Shown here in pieces: positions 1-6,110 of a DNA stretch of 19,410 nucleotides. Location of the stretch: assembly GCA_913030785.1 (NCBI GenBank), contig CAJWER010000025.1, forward strand, positions 1 through 19,410, in the 5' to 3' direction. The translations under genes and the position numbers were made by a program. This stretch comes from an uncultured Chloroflexota bacterium (GTDB lineage Bacteria; Chloroflexota; Dehalococcoidia; Lucifugimonadales; CAJWER01). The stretch's first letter is position 1. Every line of letters begins with the position of its first letter. The notes beneath the pieces are model-generated. The model was not told the DNA's origin, did not search any database, and was given only the letters and a program-made list of their open reading frames with translations.

Positions 1-125
1 GGAGCCACAATAGCCCGCCACCACCCCCCAACTCCACAAACATCTGATAACGTAACCCCGAATGAGGAGGGCAGCGACGCGGGTCGTCGGAGTTACAAAC
101 GGATAGTCGGGTCGAAGGATCTGCG

Positions 126-475
126 CTGCAGAAACGCACGCTTGTGTTCCTGGAGCTGGATGAACTGCTTGCCATGACCCTGTGGTTCAGCGCCTTCGTA
201 GTCGTGCCAGCGCTCAAGATCGAGTGGGATTTGTCCACTACCGGAGTAACGTGGCTCACCATGTCTGTACAGATCGGTTTTGTCGTTTGGACGTTCCTGA
301 GCGCCTTCCTGACGTTATGAGCGCCCGGAAGCTGCTCGTCACGTCGGCACTGCTAAGGGCGGCCACCAACGCGGGATTTGCGTTCTTCGCCGACGGGATC
401 GTTGTTGGAGTGTGGGCGATGCTAAGGCTTCGAGGCCAGCCCGAGGCGCTAGCCCTGGCCGGGGGACGCCGGTAG
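126..475 (+). pseudogene. MFS transporter remnant, frameshifted and internally deleted
   Basis: Reading the frame through 174-317 gives LLAMTLWFSAFVVVPALK followed by STTGVTWLTMSVQIGFVVW and FLSAFLTL, which looks like the first two membrane helices of a major facilitator transporter. A TGA at 318-320 ends this frame. The match continues one frame over from 317 (SARKLLVTSALL, then ATNAGFAFFADGIVVGV), so the coding frame is broken near 315. The text then runs straight into WAMLRLRGQPEALALAGGRR and a TAG at 473-475, which reads like a transporter C-terminus. My inference is that the roughly 280 residues of the transporter core are missing, leaving only both ends. There is no ribosome binding site or intact start; residues in frame begin near 126. 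Family assignment is by recognition of the motif style, not by a search. Confidence 0.6.
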
Positions 476-639
476 GTGGCGATGCTCTGCTGCCCCACAC
501 CTCCAAGAAACAAAAATAAGAAGATCAGGTTTTGATGTGAGGGACACCCTCACACACCCGTCACAGGGGCTACGCCAATCTGCACACCCTTCCGAAAGAG
601 AGGCGAATCACGGACCTAGCCCTACATGCCAGCAACACA

Positions 640-670
640 CGTATGGGGGGGTCTGTGACCCACCCTCGTG
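640..670 (+). repeat. 31-bp palindromic repeat, copy 1
   Basis: This copy matches the reverse complement of the copy at 7830-7860 at 27 of 31 positions, by my own count. It has a GGGT-CTGTG-ACCC core, meaning a short stem around a five-base loop. The block TAGCGTCAGCC lies downstream at 695-705, and the same block follows copy 3 at a similar distance. Confidence 0.65.
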
Positions 671-727
671 ACGTTATTCACCGGAATCGCTGGTTAGCGT
701 CAGCCCGCGCGGCTAATCTGAAAGGCC

Positions 728-788
728 ACTACTCCTGTGGTCGGGATCGTGAGGAGATACTACGCCTGTGGTTGGGATCGTCGGGAAA
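728..788 (+). repeat. Direct duplication with 31-bp period
   Basis: Two imperfect copies lie head to tail, at 728-757 and 759-788. They share ACTAC, then CCTGTGGT and GGGATCGT, with scattered substitutions. The period is not a multiple of three, so any coding frame would differ between copies. This argues against coding origin and for slippage or repeat-type duplication. Confidence 0.55.
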
Positions 789-813
789 TGCTGCGACGCG
801 TCTTGGGGGACCG

Positions 814-850
814 CTGGGGAGGGGCAGGTCACAGACCTGCCCCTCCCCAG
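814..850 (-). repeat. Palindromic repeat, copy 2 (perfect 16-bp stem)
   Basis: The left arm 814-829 and right arm 835-850 are exact reverse complements (16 bp) around the five-base loop CACAG. The inner part, GGCAGGT-CACAG-ACCTGCC, matches the family core; the outer stem has extended into CTGGGGAGG. No T-run follows on either strand, so it does not look like a classical rho-independent terminator. Orientation is opposite to copies 1 and 3, judged by the loop (CACAG versus CTGTG or CTGTA). Confidence 0.75.
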
Positions 851-862
851 CACAGCCCCACA

Positions 863-893
863 CGTAGTGGCGGGTCTGTAACCTGCCCTCTTG
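863..893 (+). repeat. 31-bp palindromic repeat, copy 3
   Basis: This copy matches the reverse complement of 7830-7860 at 28 of 31 positions. The core is GCGGGT-CTGTA-ACCTGC, a six-pair stem with one G-T pair. TAGCGTCAGCC follows at 917-927, paralleling copy 1, so the repeated unit may be about 60 bp, with the palindrome at one end. Confidence 0.7.
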
Positions 894-961
894 GGACACC
901 TGGTCGAATAGCGGAGTAGCGTCAGCCGCAATGGTATCCGCCTCATTCCCGCGGTGAAGTC

Positions 962-2536
962 TTACGTCGAGGCGTGGCCGCGGCGGAGGGCGCGACCGGG
1001 TAGGGCGCCTGTGTTTTCGTCCTGGTCGATGACGACCTTCCCGTTCACAATGACGTAGTTGATGCCCACAGGGTACTGCTTTGGGTCCTCTCGGGTTGCG
1101 TCGGTCCGAACGGTGGCCGGGTCGAATATGACCACGTCTGCCTTGAAGCCGTCGCGAAGTAGGCCGCGATCTGGCAGGCCGAGGCGCTGCGCCGGAAACG
1201 ATGTCATCTTGCGAATCGCCTCGGGCAGCCGCAGGTGTTTTTCGGCTCGCACGAACTCGGCCAAGACCAGTGGGAAGCAGCCATAGGTGCGCGGGTTTGG
1301 GTACTCTCCGAATAGTATCGCGTCGCTAGCGATCATGCCGTAGGGGTGGGATACGAAGGCTTGAAGCGTATGGGCATTGGTGCCTAGGCCCACCTGGGAA
1401 ATGCCCAGGTTCTCCTCGATCAGCAGGTCGAACAGCGCGTCCCACGGATCCTGGTCCCTCATCTTAGCGATGTCGGTCAAGAGGAGACCGTCATATGCCA
1501 CGTTCTGTGGCTTTGTGAAATTGTGAAGCCAGGAATTCTCCAGATTTTCAAGCGGTATCTGCTTCTTCAGACGCGCCCTGTCAGACTGATCCTTCAGCGC
1601 TGCCATCAACCGCTCGGGGCCTCCGTCCTTCGACCAGCCGGGGAACGCGATGACCATGTGAGTGCCTGAGTAGGGGTAGGTGTAGCAGTCGAAGGTGACG
1701 TCCAGACCCTCGGCACGCGCGTCCTCCACCAGGCTGATGTAGTCCAGGTGGCTGCCATCGCCCTGGAAGCTCTGGCGGTAGTGGGTCAGGTGTACCGGGG
1801 AGCCGGAGCGCCTGCCTATGTCGACCGCCTCCTCCCATGGCGCCATTACGCTGCGGACCTTCAGATCGGACCTGGTGTGGGTGTGGTAGAAGCCGCCGAG
1901 ACTTGCGACCGTCTCGGAGAGGGCTACTAGCTCCTCGGTGTCGGCGTATGCGCCGGGCTCATAATCCAGGCCCGTTGACAGCCCCCATGCGCCTTCCTCC
2001 ATGGCCTCCCTGACCACCGACTGCATGTTGGCGATCTCTGCAGGGGTTGCCGGACGGTCGTTCCAGCCGACGCCCCAGATGCGCACGGGGGAGTTTCCCA
2101 GGATGTATGCGATGTTGATGGCGACGTTGTTGTCATATTTCCCAAGAAGGTCGGCCACGGTAAGCCAGTCGGCGGGCATGGGAGGATAGCCGTTGAGGCC
2201 GGAGTCGAGCCATATATAGCGCTGCAGCTCGTCCTGAGTCTTGAACGGCGCGTGGGAGATGCCGTCGATGCCCACCAGTTCAGTGGTGACGCCCTGGCGC
2301 ACCTTGGGGTCGTGGTGTGGCTCGCCGAGGATCGTGAGCCCTGCGTGGGAGTGCACATCGATGAACCCCGGACACACCACATGGCCGGTGGCGTCGATGG
2401 TACGTGCCGCTACGAGGTGTCCAACGTCGCCACGGTGGACGGTAACGCGTTCGTCTTTGATCGCCACAGCAGCGTGGAAGCCAGGGCTGCCACTACCGTC
2501 GATCACCAGTCCGTTTTCGATCAGCAGGTCCAACAT
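962..2536 (-). CDS. D-aminoacylase-like amidohydrolase (N-acyl-D-amino-acid deacylase family)
   Basis: This 524-residue metal-dependent hydrolase of the amidohydrolase superfamily probably cleaves an N-acyl or related amide bond in the cytoplasm. It opens with the usual small beta-sandwich (LIENGLVIDGSG). The first metal-binding motif is VHSH (H62, H64); further candidate ligands are H218/H220 in YHTHTRSD and H252 (with H249) in VHLTHYR. The catalytic Asp is likely D405 in IASDA. The C-terminus returns to the sandwich domain (KADVVIFDP, VIVNGKVVID). In characterised D-aminoacylases a metal-bridging Cys sits in a VGNCG motif; here that site reads VGIDG, with D91 at the Cys position. That may change the metal site or the substrate. 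The ATG is 6 bp after the stop of the PLP enzyme gene, and a GGGAGGAG ribosome site lies within the end of that gene, so the two are co-transcribed. Family is firm; the acyl-D-amino acid substrate is not shown. Confidence 0.88.
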   Translation of the reverse strand: MLDLLIENGLVIDGSGSPGFHAAVAIKDERVTVHRGDVGHLVAARTIDATGHVVCPGFIDVHSHAGLTILGEPHHDPKVRQGVTTELVGIDGISHAPFKTQDELQRYIWLDSGLNGYPPMPADWLTVADLLGKYDNNVAINIAYILGNSPVRIWGVGWNDRPATPAEIANMQSVVREAMEEGAWGLSTGLDYEPGAYADTEELVALSETVASLGGFYHTHTRSDLKVRSVMAPWEEAVDIGRRSGSPVHLTHYRQSFQGDGSHLDYISLVEDARAEGLDVTFDCYTYPYSGTHMVIAFPGWSKDGGPERLMAALKDQSDRARLKKQIPLENLENSWLHNFTKPQNVAYDGLLLTDIAKMRDQDPWDALFDLLIEENLGISQVGLGTNAHTLQAFVSHPYGMIASDAILFGEYPNPRTYGCFPLVLAEFVRAEKHLRLPEAIRKMTSFPAQRLGLPDRGLLRDGFKADVVIFDPATVRTDATREDPKQYPVGINYVIVNGKVVIDQDENTGALPGRALRRGHAST

Positions 2537-2542
2537 GAGCGC

Positions 2543-3691
2543 CTAGTCTCCTCCCAGGATCCCCCGGAGCCTATCGACTATGATCTCGGCCTCGCCCTTG
2601 CAAAGGTTCACTGGGACAACCGCGATGCCGCCCTCGGGGCCAGCTGTGCCAAGGTAGATTGGTGGATCGCCCTCTTTGAGCCGGGCTATGACGTCCTCGT
2701 CCGTGAGACCCGTCGTGGCTGTGTCCCACGAGACTATGGCCCTGGCGTGCCCGGAGTGTGAGTCCTGGAGCTCTGGCCTAGCCTCCACAAGAATGGCTCC
2801 CACTCCGGTGATCCCTTGCAGGCCGCTTACGACCACCTGGGCCTTTTGGTGCCAATCGGCGCGCTGCGCGTCCTGGTCGGTGTCGACGAAGAGTTCGAGG
2901 GCTGTGACAATGCCGGCGATCTCCTCCTTCGGGACCTTGGCGGGCCTGCCGACGCCCTCGCTGTTCGGCGCAGAGTTCATGTAGGCAGCCGCGATCAATT
3001 CCTTGGTGCCGCAAAGGATGCCGGTGGACTGTGGGCCCATGACTCCCTTGCCCCCTGAAAAGCTCACCATATCGGCGCCAGCCGCTATGTACCGCGTAAG
3101 GTTCTCCACGGGCGGTAGCATGGCTGCTGCATCGACGATCACGGGTACACCGCGTGCATGGGCTATCTCGATTACGCTTTCCAGCGGAATCGCTCCGCCC
3201 ATCTTGGGGCCGTATACGTAGGCGACCGCTGCCGTCTTTCGGCCGATGGCTGTCTCAAGCTCCCACTCCTCTGTGCGGTCCGTGTCGCCGATCTCGACCA
3301 GTTTGGCGCCCGCGGCCCTATAGGTGCGGACGTAGCCGACGCGGTGTGCTCGGTGGAGCACGATCTGGTTTTTCATACCGCGGGTATCGGGCAAGCGATT
3401 GACCTTGGCTGGATCGGTCCCTGTCATGCAGGCGGCGGCCTGCAACAGCATCCCTGCGGCGGAGCCGGCCGTCACAAGGCCCGCCTCCGCGCCTGTGAGC
3501 CGGGCGATGACATCACCGGCCCGAGCGTTGAGGTGATGCATATCGACGAACGACCTGGAGGCCTCTTCCATGGCCCGGACGACAGGTGGAGGCATGATAG
3601 AGCCGCCCATCACGGTTACCCAGGACCACGCATTGATGGCGGGCTTGACGCCCAGTCTCTCGTAAAACCCTTCGCCCTTGTATGACGCCAT
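2543..3691 (-). CDS. SelA-like PLP-dependent enzyme (fold type I)
   Basis: This 382-residue cytoplasmic enzyme resembles the branch of SelA-like PLP proteins that includes D-glucosaminate-6-phosphate ammonia-lyase. It is probably a lyase or aminotransferase rather than a true selenocysteine synthase. Visible features are RLTGAEAGLVTAGSAAG (about residues 64-80), the PLP phosphate-binding region; VPVIVDAAA with D187, the Asp that contacts the pyridine nitrogen; and SFSGGKGVMGPQSTG, with K215 as the Schiff-base lysine. Length is normal for the SelA-like group. No selD, selB or tRNA-Sec is nearby, which argues against a selenium role. The start ATG has an AGGGAG site 4-5 bases upstream and a promoter about 45 bp further up. 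Being the first gene of an operon with a D-aminoacylase-like hydrolase suggests that it acts on the released amino compound; this is inference. Confidence 0.82.
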   Translation of the reverse strand: MASYKGEGFYERLGVKPAINAWSWVTVMGGSIMPPPVVRAMEEASRSFVDMHHLNARAGDVIARLTGAEAGLVTAGSAAGMLLQAAACMTGTDPAKVNRLPDTRGMKNQIVLHRAHRVGYVRTYRAAGAKLVEIGDTDRTEEWELETAIGRKTAAVAYVYGPKMGGAIPLESVIEIAHARGVPVIVDAAAMLPPVENLTRYIAAGADMVSFSGGKGVMGPQSTGILCGTKELIAAAYMNSAPNSEGVGRPAKVPKEEIAGIVTALELFVDTDQDAQRADWHQKAQVVVSGLQGITGVGAILVEARPELQDSHSGHARAIVSWDTATTGLTDEDVIARLKEGDPPIYLGTAGPEGGIAVVPVNLCKGEAEIIVDRLRGILGGD

Positions 3692-3736
3692 GATGCTCCC
3701 TGATCATTCATTTCGACTCGGAACCAAACAGGTTGG

Positions 3737-3765
3737 AGTGTAGACGTGGCTATGAGGAGTGTCAA
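3737..3765 (-). promoter_or_regulatory. Sigma70-like promoter for the PLP enzyme/amidohydrolase operon
   Basis: On the minus strand the exact -35 consensus TTGACA (3760-3765) is followed, after a 17-base spacer, by TACACT (3737-3742), a 4/6 match to the -10 box. Predicted transcription starts near 3730, giving a leader of about 40 bases before the ATG at 3691. It lies in the divergent gap, so binding here could also affect the plus-strand dehalogenase gene. Confidence 0.55.
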
Positions 3766-3797
3766 CGGCGATGCGCGCAAAGTGACCCGGTGGTAAG

Positions 3798-4541
3798 ATG
3801 TCGCCCGAACTAGCAAGGGAGAGTACCCTGGGTATCTCTGGAATAAAGGCCCTGACATTCGACGTGTTTGGCACTGTCGTCGACTGGCGTACCAGCATGT
3901 CCGCGGAGGGCAGTCGTCTGGGTGAAGCGAAAGGCATTCAGGCCGACTGGGTCGCCTTTGCGGACGCCTGGCGCGGAGGGTATACGCCCGCCATGGACAG
4001 TGTCCGCAGCGGCGACCTCCCCTGGACCAATATCGATGGACTCCATCGCATTATCCTCGACAACATTCTTGACGAGTTCGGGATAGTCAGCCTCACCGAA
4101 GAGGACCGCGACGAGTTCAATCGCGCCTGGCACCGTCTGGACCCGTGGCCAGATGTCGTATCGGGTCTCGGCAGACTCAAGACAGACTTCCTGATAGCAA
4201 CCCTCTCAAACGGTAACGTGGCCTTGCTGACCAACATGGCCAAGCGGGCTGGACTGGTCTGGGATTGCGTGTTGTCGGCGGAGCTTTCCGGACACTACAA
4301 GCCAGATCCGGAGGTCTACATGAAGGCGGCACAGCTCCTTGGGCTGAGGACCGAGCAGGTGATGATGGTGGCGGCTCACCCGTTCGACCTGAGGGCCGCG
4401 CAAGCGGTGGGCATGCGCGCCGCCTATGTGTCCCGGCCCCTGGAGTTCGGGCCGGGGACAACGCCCGAGCAGCCTGATCCGGAGGAGTTCGACGTATACA
4501 CGACCGATTTCCTGGACCTCGCGAAGCAGTTGGAAAGCTAG
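3798..4541 (+). CDS. Haloacid dehalogenase type II-like HAD hydrolase
   Basis: This 247-residue HAD-superfamily hydrolase resembles L-2-haloacid dehalogenases, which replace the halogen of 2-haloalkanoates via an Asp-ester intermediate. The nucleophile is D22 in LTFDVFGTVVDW. W58-R59 fit the substrate-carboxylate arginine position, S137-N138 (TLSNGN) are motif II, K168 (HYKPDPEVY) is motif III, and D197 is in VAAHPFD. Two positions differ from the classical enzyme as I recall it: Phe follows the nucleophile where Tyr is usual (FDVFGT rather than FDVYGT), and His194 stands where an Asn is expected. The chemistry could therefore be a related phosphatase or another dehalogenase. The first 14 residues precede the fold and only a weak ribosome site (GGTGGTAAG) lies before the ATG. 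No later in-frame ATG precedes the catalytic motif, so I keep 3798. It may head the plus-strand operon. Confidence 0.82.
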   Translation: MSPELARESTLGISGIKALTFDVFGTVVDWRTSMSAEGSRLGEAKGIQADWVAFADAWRGGYTPAMDSVRSGDLPWTNIDGLHRIILDNILDEFGIVSLTEEDRDEFNRAWHRLDPWPDVVSGLGRLKTDFLIATLSNGNVALLTNMAKRAGLVWDCVLSAELSGHYKPDPEVYMKAAQLLGLRTEQVMMVAAHPFDLRAAQAVGMRAAYVSRPLEFGPGTTPEQPDPEEFDVYTTDFLDLAKQLES

Positions 4542-4544
4542 ACT

Positions 4545-4556
4545 TGTAAATTTACA
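4545..4556. promoter_or_regulatory. Perfect 12-bp AT-rich palindrome, possible operator
   Basis: TGTAAATTTACA is its own reverse complement and sits in the 46-base gap between the dehalogenase stop and the NHL protein start, about 20 bases ahead of the NHL ribosome site. It is strikingly AT-rich against GC-rich surroundings. The shape suits a dimeric repressor or activator site controlling the downstream three genes. No matching regulator gene is in the window, and no convincing -35/-10 pair overlaps it. Confidence 0.35.
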
Positions 4557-4587
4557 GACGGGGTAACACTACAACAGGGAGGACTTG

Positions 4588-5475
4588 ATGATATACGAAA
4601 TTGGACCCCGAAAGTATGAGGTTGATGAAGGCTGGGGGAGGATGCCCGCAGGGTACGAAATCTTCCGGGCCGCTGGGGTCGCCGTGGACGGCGATGACAG
4701 GGTCTACGTTTTCAACCGTAGCGCCCACAACGTGATTGTGTTCGATCGCGAGGGAGACATGATCACGGCCTGGGACCGGGATTTCATTGAGCCCCACGCC
4801 GCGACCGTCGATCGGCAGGGAAACATCTACCTGGTGGACCGCGACACGCATGTCATTGAAAAATTCACCCTCGATGGCGAGCTGCTCATGACCCTCGGCA
4901 ACAGGAACCAGCCTTCTGACACCGGGGGCACCGAGCTTGGCCAGCTGGTGAATAAGATTGGGGGGCCGAACAACAAACCTACGGGTGTAGCAATTGCACC
5001 GGACGGCACGATATTTGTGTCGGACGGTTACCAAAACTGCCGCGTGCACAAATACGACGCTGAAGGGAATCACCTGATGTCTTGGGGTGTACCAGGCAAG
5101 GTTGAGCCCGGCCATTTCCATCTGCCTCACGGTATCGGTGTCGATAATCGGGGCAGGGTTCTCGTCTGCGACCGGGAAAACCATCGTATCCAGCTGTTCA
5201 ACCAGGATGGAGAGCACCTGGAGACTTGGACAGGGTTCCGGCAACCCACGGCGGTGGTCATTGGTCCTGACGATACCGTCTATGTACCAGAGCTGCAGGC
5301 TCGCGTGACAATCCTAGATTCGGACGGAAAAGTCATTGGTCAGTGGGGTGGGGAAGAGGATCAGTCGCCGGGCGGCTTCGTGGCGCCTCACGGCATTGCG
5401 ATCGACTCCCACGGCGATATCTACGTGGGCGAGGTACTGGAGGGCGCACGAATCCAAAAATTTGTGCTGCAGTAG
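4588..5475 (+). CDS. Six-bladed NHL-repeat protein, peptidylglycine amidating lyase-like
   Basis: This 295-residue beta-propeller lacks a signal peptide or membrane segment, so it is probably cytoplasmic. Six NHL blades can be read at their VAVDxxGxIYVxD-type cores: about residues 31-62, 72-104, 133-166, 182-214, 222-253 and 269-294. Three histidines open blades in the same way: H70 (EPHAATVD), H181 (LPHGIGVD) and H268 (APHGIAID). This is the pattern expected for the metal site of the peptidyl-alpha-hydroxyglycine alpha-amidating lyase propeller, although that lyase activity is unproven here. The ATG at 4588 is chosen over the TTG at 4585 because the AGGGAGGA site (4576-4583) is only one base from the TTG and four from the ATG. 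The nitroreductase begins 5 bp after its stop, so the pair is co-transcribed. Confidence 0.8.
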   Translation: MIYEIGPRKYEVDEGWGRMPAGYEIFRAAGVAVDGDDRVYVFNRSAHNVIVFDREGDMITAWDRDFIEPHAATVDRQGNIYLVDRDTHVIEKFTLDGELLMTLGNRNQPSDTGGTELGQLVNKIGGPNNKPTGVAIAPDGTIFVSDGYQNCRVHKYDAEGNHLMSWGVPGKVEPGHFHLPHGIGVDNRGRVLVCDRENHRIQLFNQDGEHLETWTGFRQPTAVVIGPDDTVYVPELQARVTILDSDGKVIGQWGGEEDQSPGGFVAPHGIAIDSHGDIYVGEVLEGARIQKFVLQ

Positions 5476-5480
5476 TGGGC

Positions 5481-6089
5481 ATGGAGCTATTTGACGCGAT
5501 ACACAGTCAGCGAGCGATCCGACGTTTCAGCGATGAACCGGTGCCGGATGAGCTTGTGCGGAAGATACTTGATGCTGCGATTCGGGCGCCCAGTGGGGGC
5601 AACCGGCAGCCCTGGTCGTTCATAGTTGTAACCGATACCGACGTCAAGCTGGAGCTTGGACGTTTCTACAAGGAGTCCTGGGACCAGGGCGGGCTATCTA
5701 AAATGGCCAGCGACGCCGATCCTTCGACCGCTCGTGTCTACACTTCCGCACAGTACCTGGCGGAGCGGATGGGGGAGGCGCCGGTGCTGGTGTTGGCGTG
5801 CATCGAGACGGGTGGGGGTGATACCACCATCACCACGGGCTCTTCGATCTACCCTGCAGTGCAAAACTTGATGCTGGCGGCGCGGGGTCTCGGTCTCGGA
5901 ACGGTTCTGACGACCATACACAAGGGGCGCGAGGCCGAGGTAAAGGCATTGCTCGGGATACCGGCAAATCTCGAGACCGCCGCCCTCATCCCCATGGGGT
6001 TCCCCGGGGAAGGAGAGCGGTTCGGCCCTACCAGGCGCGTTCCGGTGGACAAGGTAGCCCATCGAGATCGCTGGGGTGGAGCTCTCTAG
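5481..6089 (+). CDS. Nitroreductase family FMN oxidoreductase
   Basis: This 202-residue flavoprotein of the nitroreductase family typically reduces nitroaromatics, quinones or related electron acceptors with NAD(P)H, as a cytoplasmic homodimer. The FMN phosphate site is SQRAIRRF (R11, R14, R15); APSGGNRQPW (36-45) is the conserved flavin-contact loop; the core helix and GLGLGTVLTT (136-145) and the C-terminal region IPMGFPGEGE (170-179) also fit the family. The open frame extends upstream through the end of the NHL gene, but the family N-terminus starts at MELFDAI, so I place the start at ATG 5481, 5 bp after the NHL stop. A GTG at 5475 is the only near alternative. Ribosome site is weak, consistent with translational coupling. 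Substrate is unknown. Confidence 0.88.
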   Translation: MELFDAIHSQRAIRRFSDEPVPDELVRKILDAAIRAPSGGNRQPWSFIVVTDTDVKLELGRFYKESWDQGGLSKMASDADPSTARVYTSAQYLAERMGEAPVLVLACIETGGGDTTITTGSSIYPAVQNLMLAARGLGLGTVLTTIHKGREAEVKALLGIPANLETAALIPMGFPGEGERFGPTRRVPVDKVAHRDRWGGAL

Positions 6090-6100
6090 GCAGTTCCCAT

Positions 6101-6107
6101 GGAGGTG
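6101..6107 (+). promoter_or_regulatory. Ribosome binding site that decides the CocE-like start
   Basis: GGAGGTG lies five to six bases before the ATG at 6111, an ideal Shine-Dalgarno placement. The earlier in-frame ATG at 6099 overlaps this site and has no good site of its own, so translation most likely begins at 6111. Confidence 0.6.
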
Positions 6108-6110
6108 TCG

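Larger units (their letters stand above)
476..961. other. Gene-free region with repeats
   Basis: I see no credible gene between the transporter remnant and the end of the amidohydrolase. Open frames here (643-867 and 737-919 on plus, 713-946 on minus) are short, mutually overlapping and rich in repeat-derived residues. The stretch holds three copies of a palindromic repeat (640-670, 814-850, 863-893) and a 31-bp-period direct duplication (728-788). It looks like decaying intergenic sequence that collects small repeats. Confidence 0.6.

Noticed and set aside
814..850. Rho-independent terminator for a gene at the left edge
   Set aside because: The stem is perfect but no T-run follows on either strand, and its core recurs at three other places, so a dispersed repeat is the better reading.
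640..893. CRISPR array
   Set aside because: Copies are palindromic, mixed in orientation, unevenly spaced and few; there are no uniform spacers and no cas genes.
3158..3685. Plus-strand open frame of 175 codons opposite the PLP enzyme
   Set aside because: Antisense to the catalytic core of a well-supported enzyme, with no recognisable motif.
2543..3691. True selenocysteine synthase (selA)
   Set aside because: The sequence is SelA-like, but it is paired with an amidohydrolase and no selB, selD or tRNA-Sec is present; it fits the catabolic SelA-like group better.
4552..5244. Minus-strand open frame of 230 codons opposite the NHL gene
   Set aside because: The plus strand encodes six clear NHL blades with a strong ribosome site; the antisense product has no recognisable domain.
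5343..5480. Longer N-terminus for the nitroreductase
   Set aside because: The upstream 46 codons overlap the end of the NHL gene and read as low-complexity Arg/Gly; the family N-terminus starts exactly at ATG 5481.
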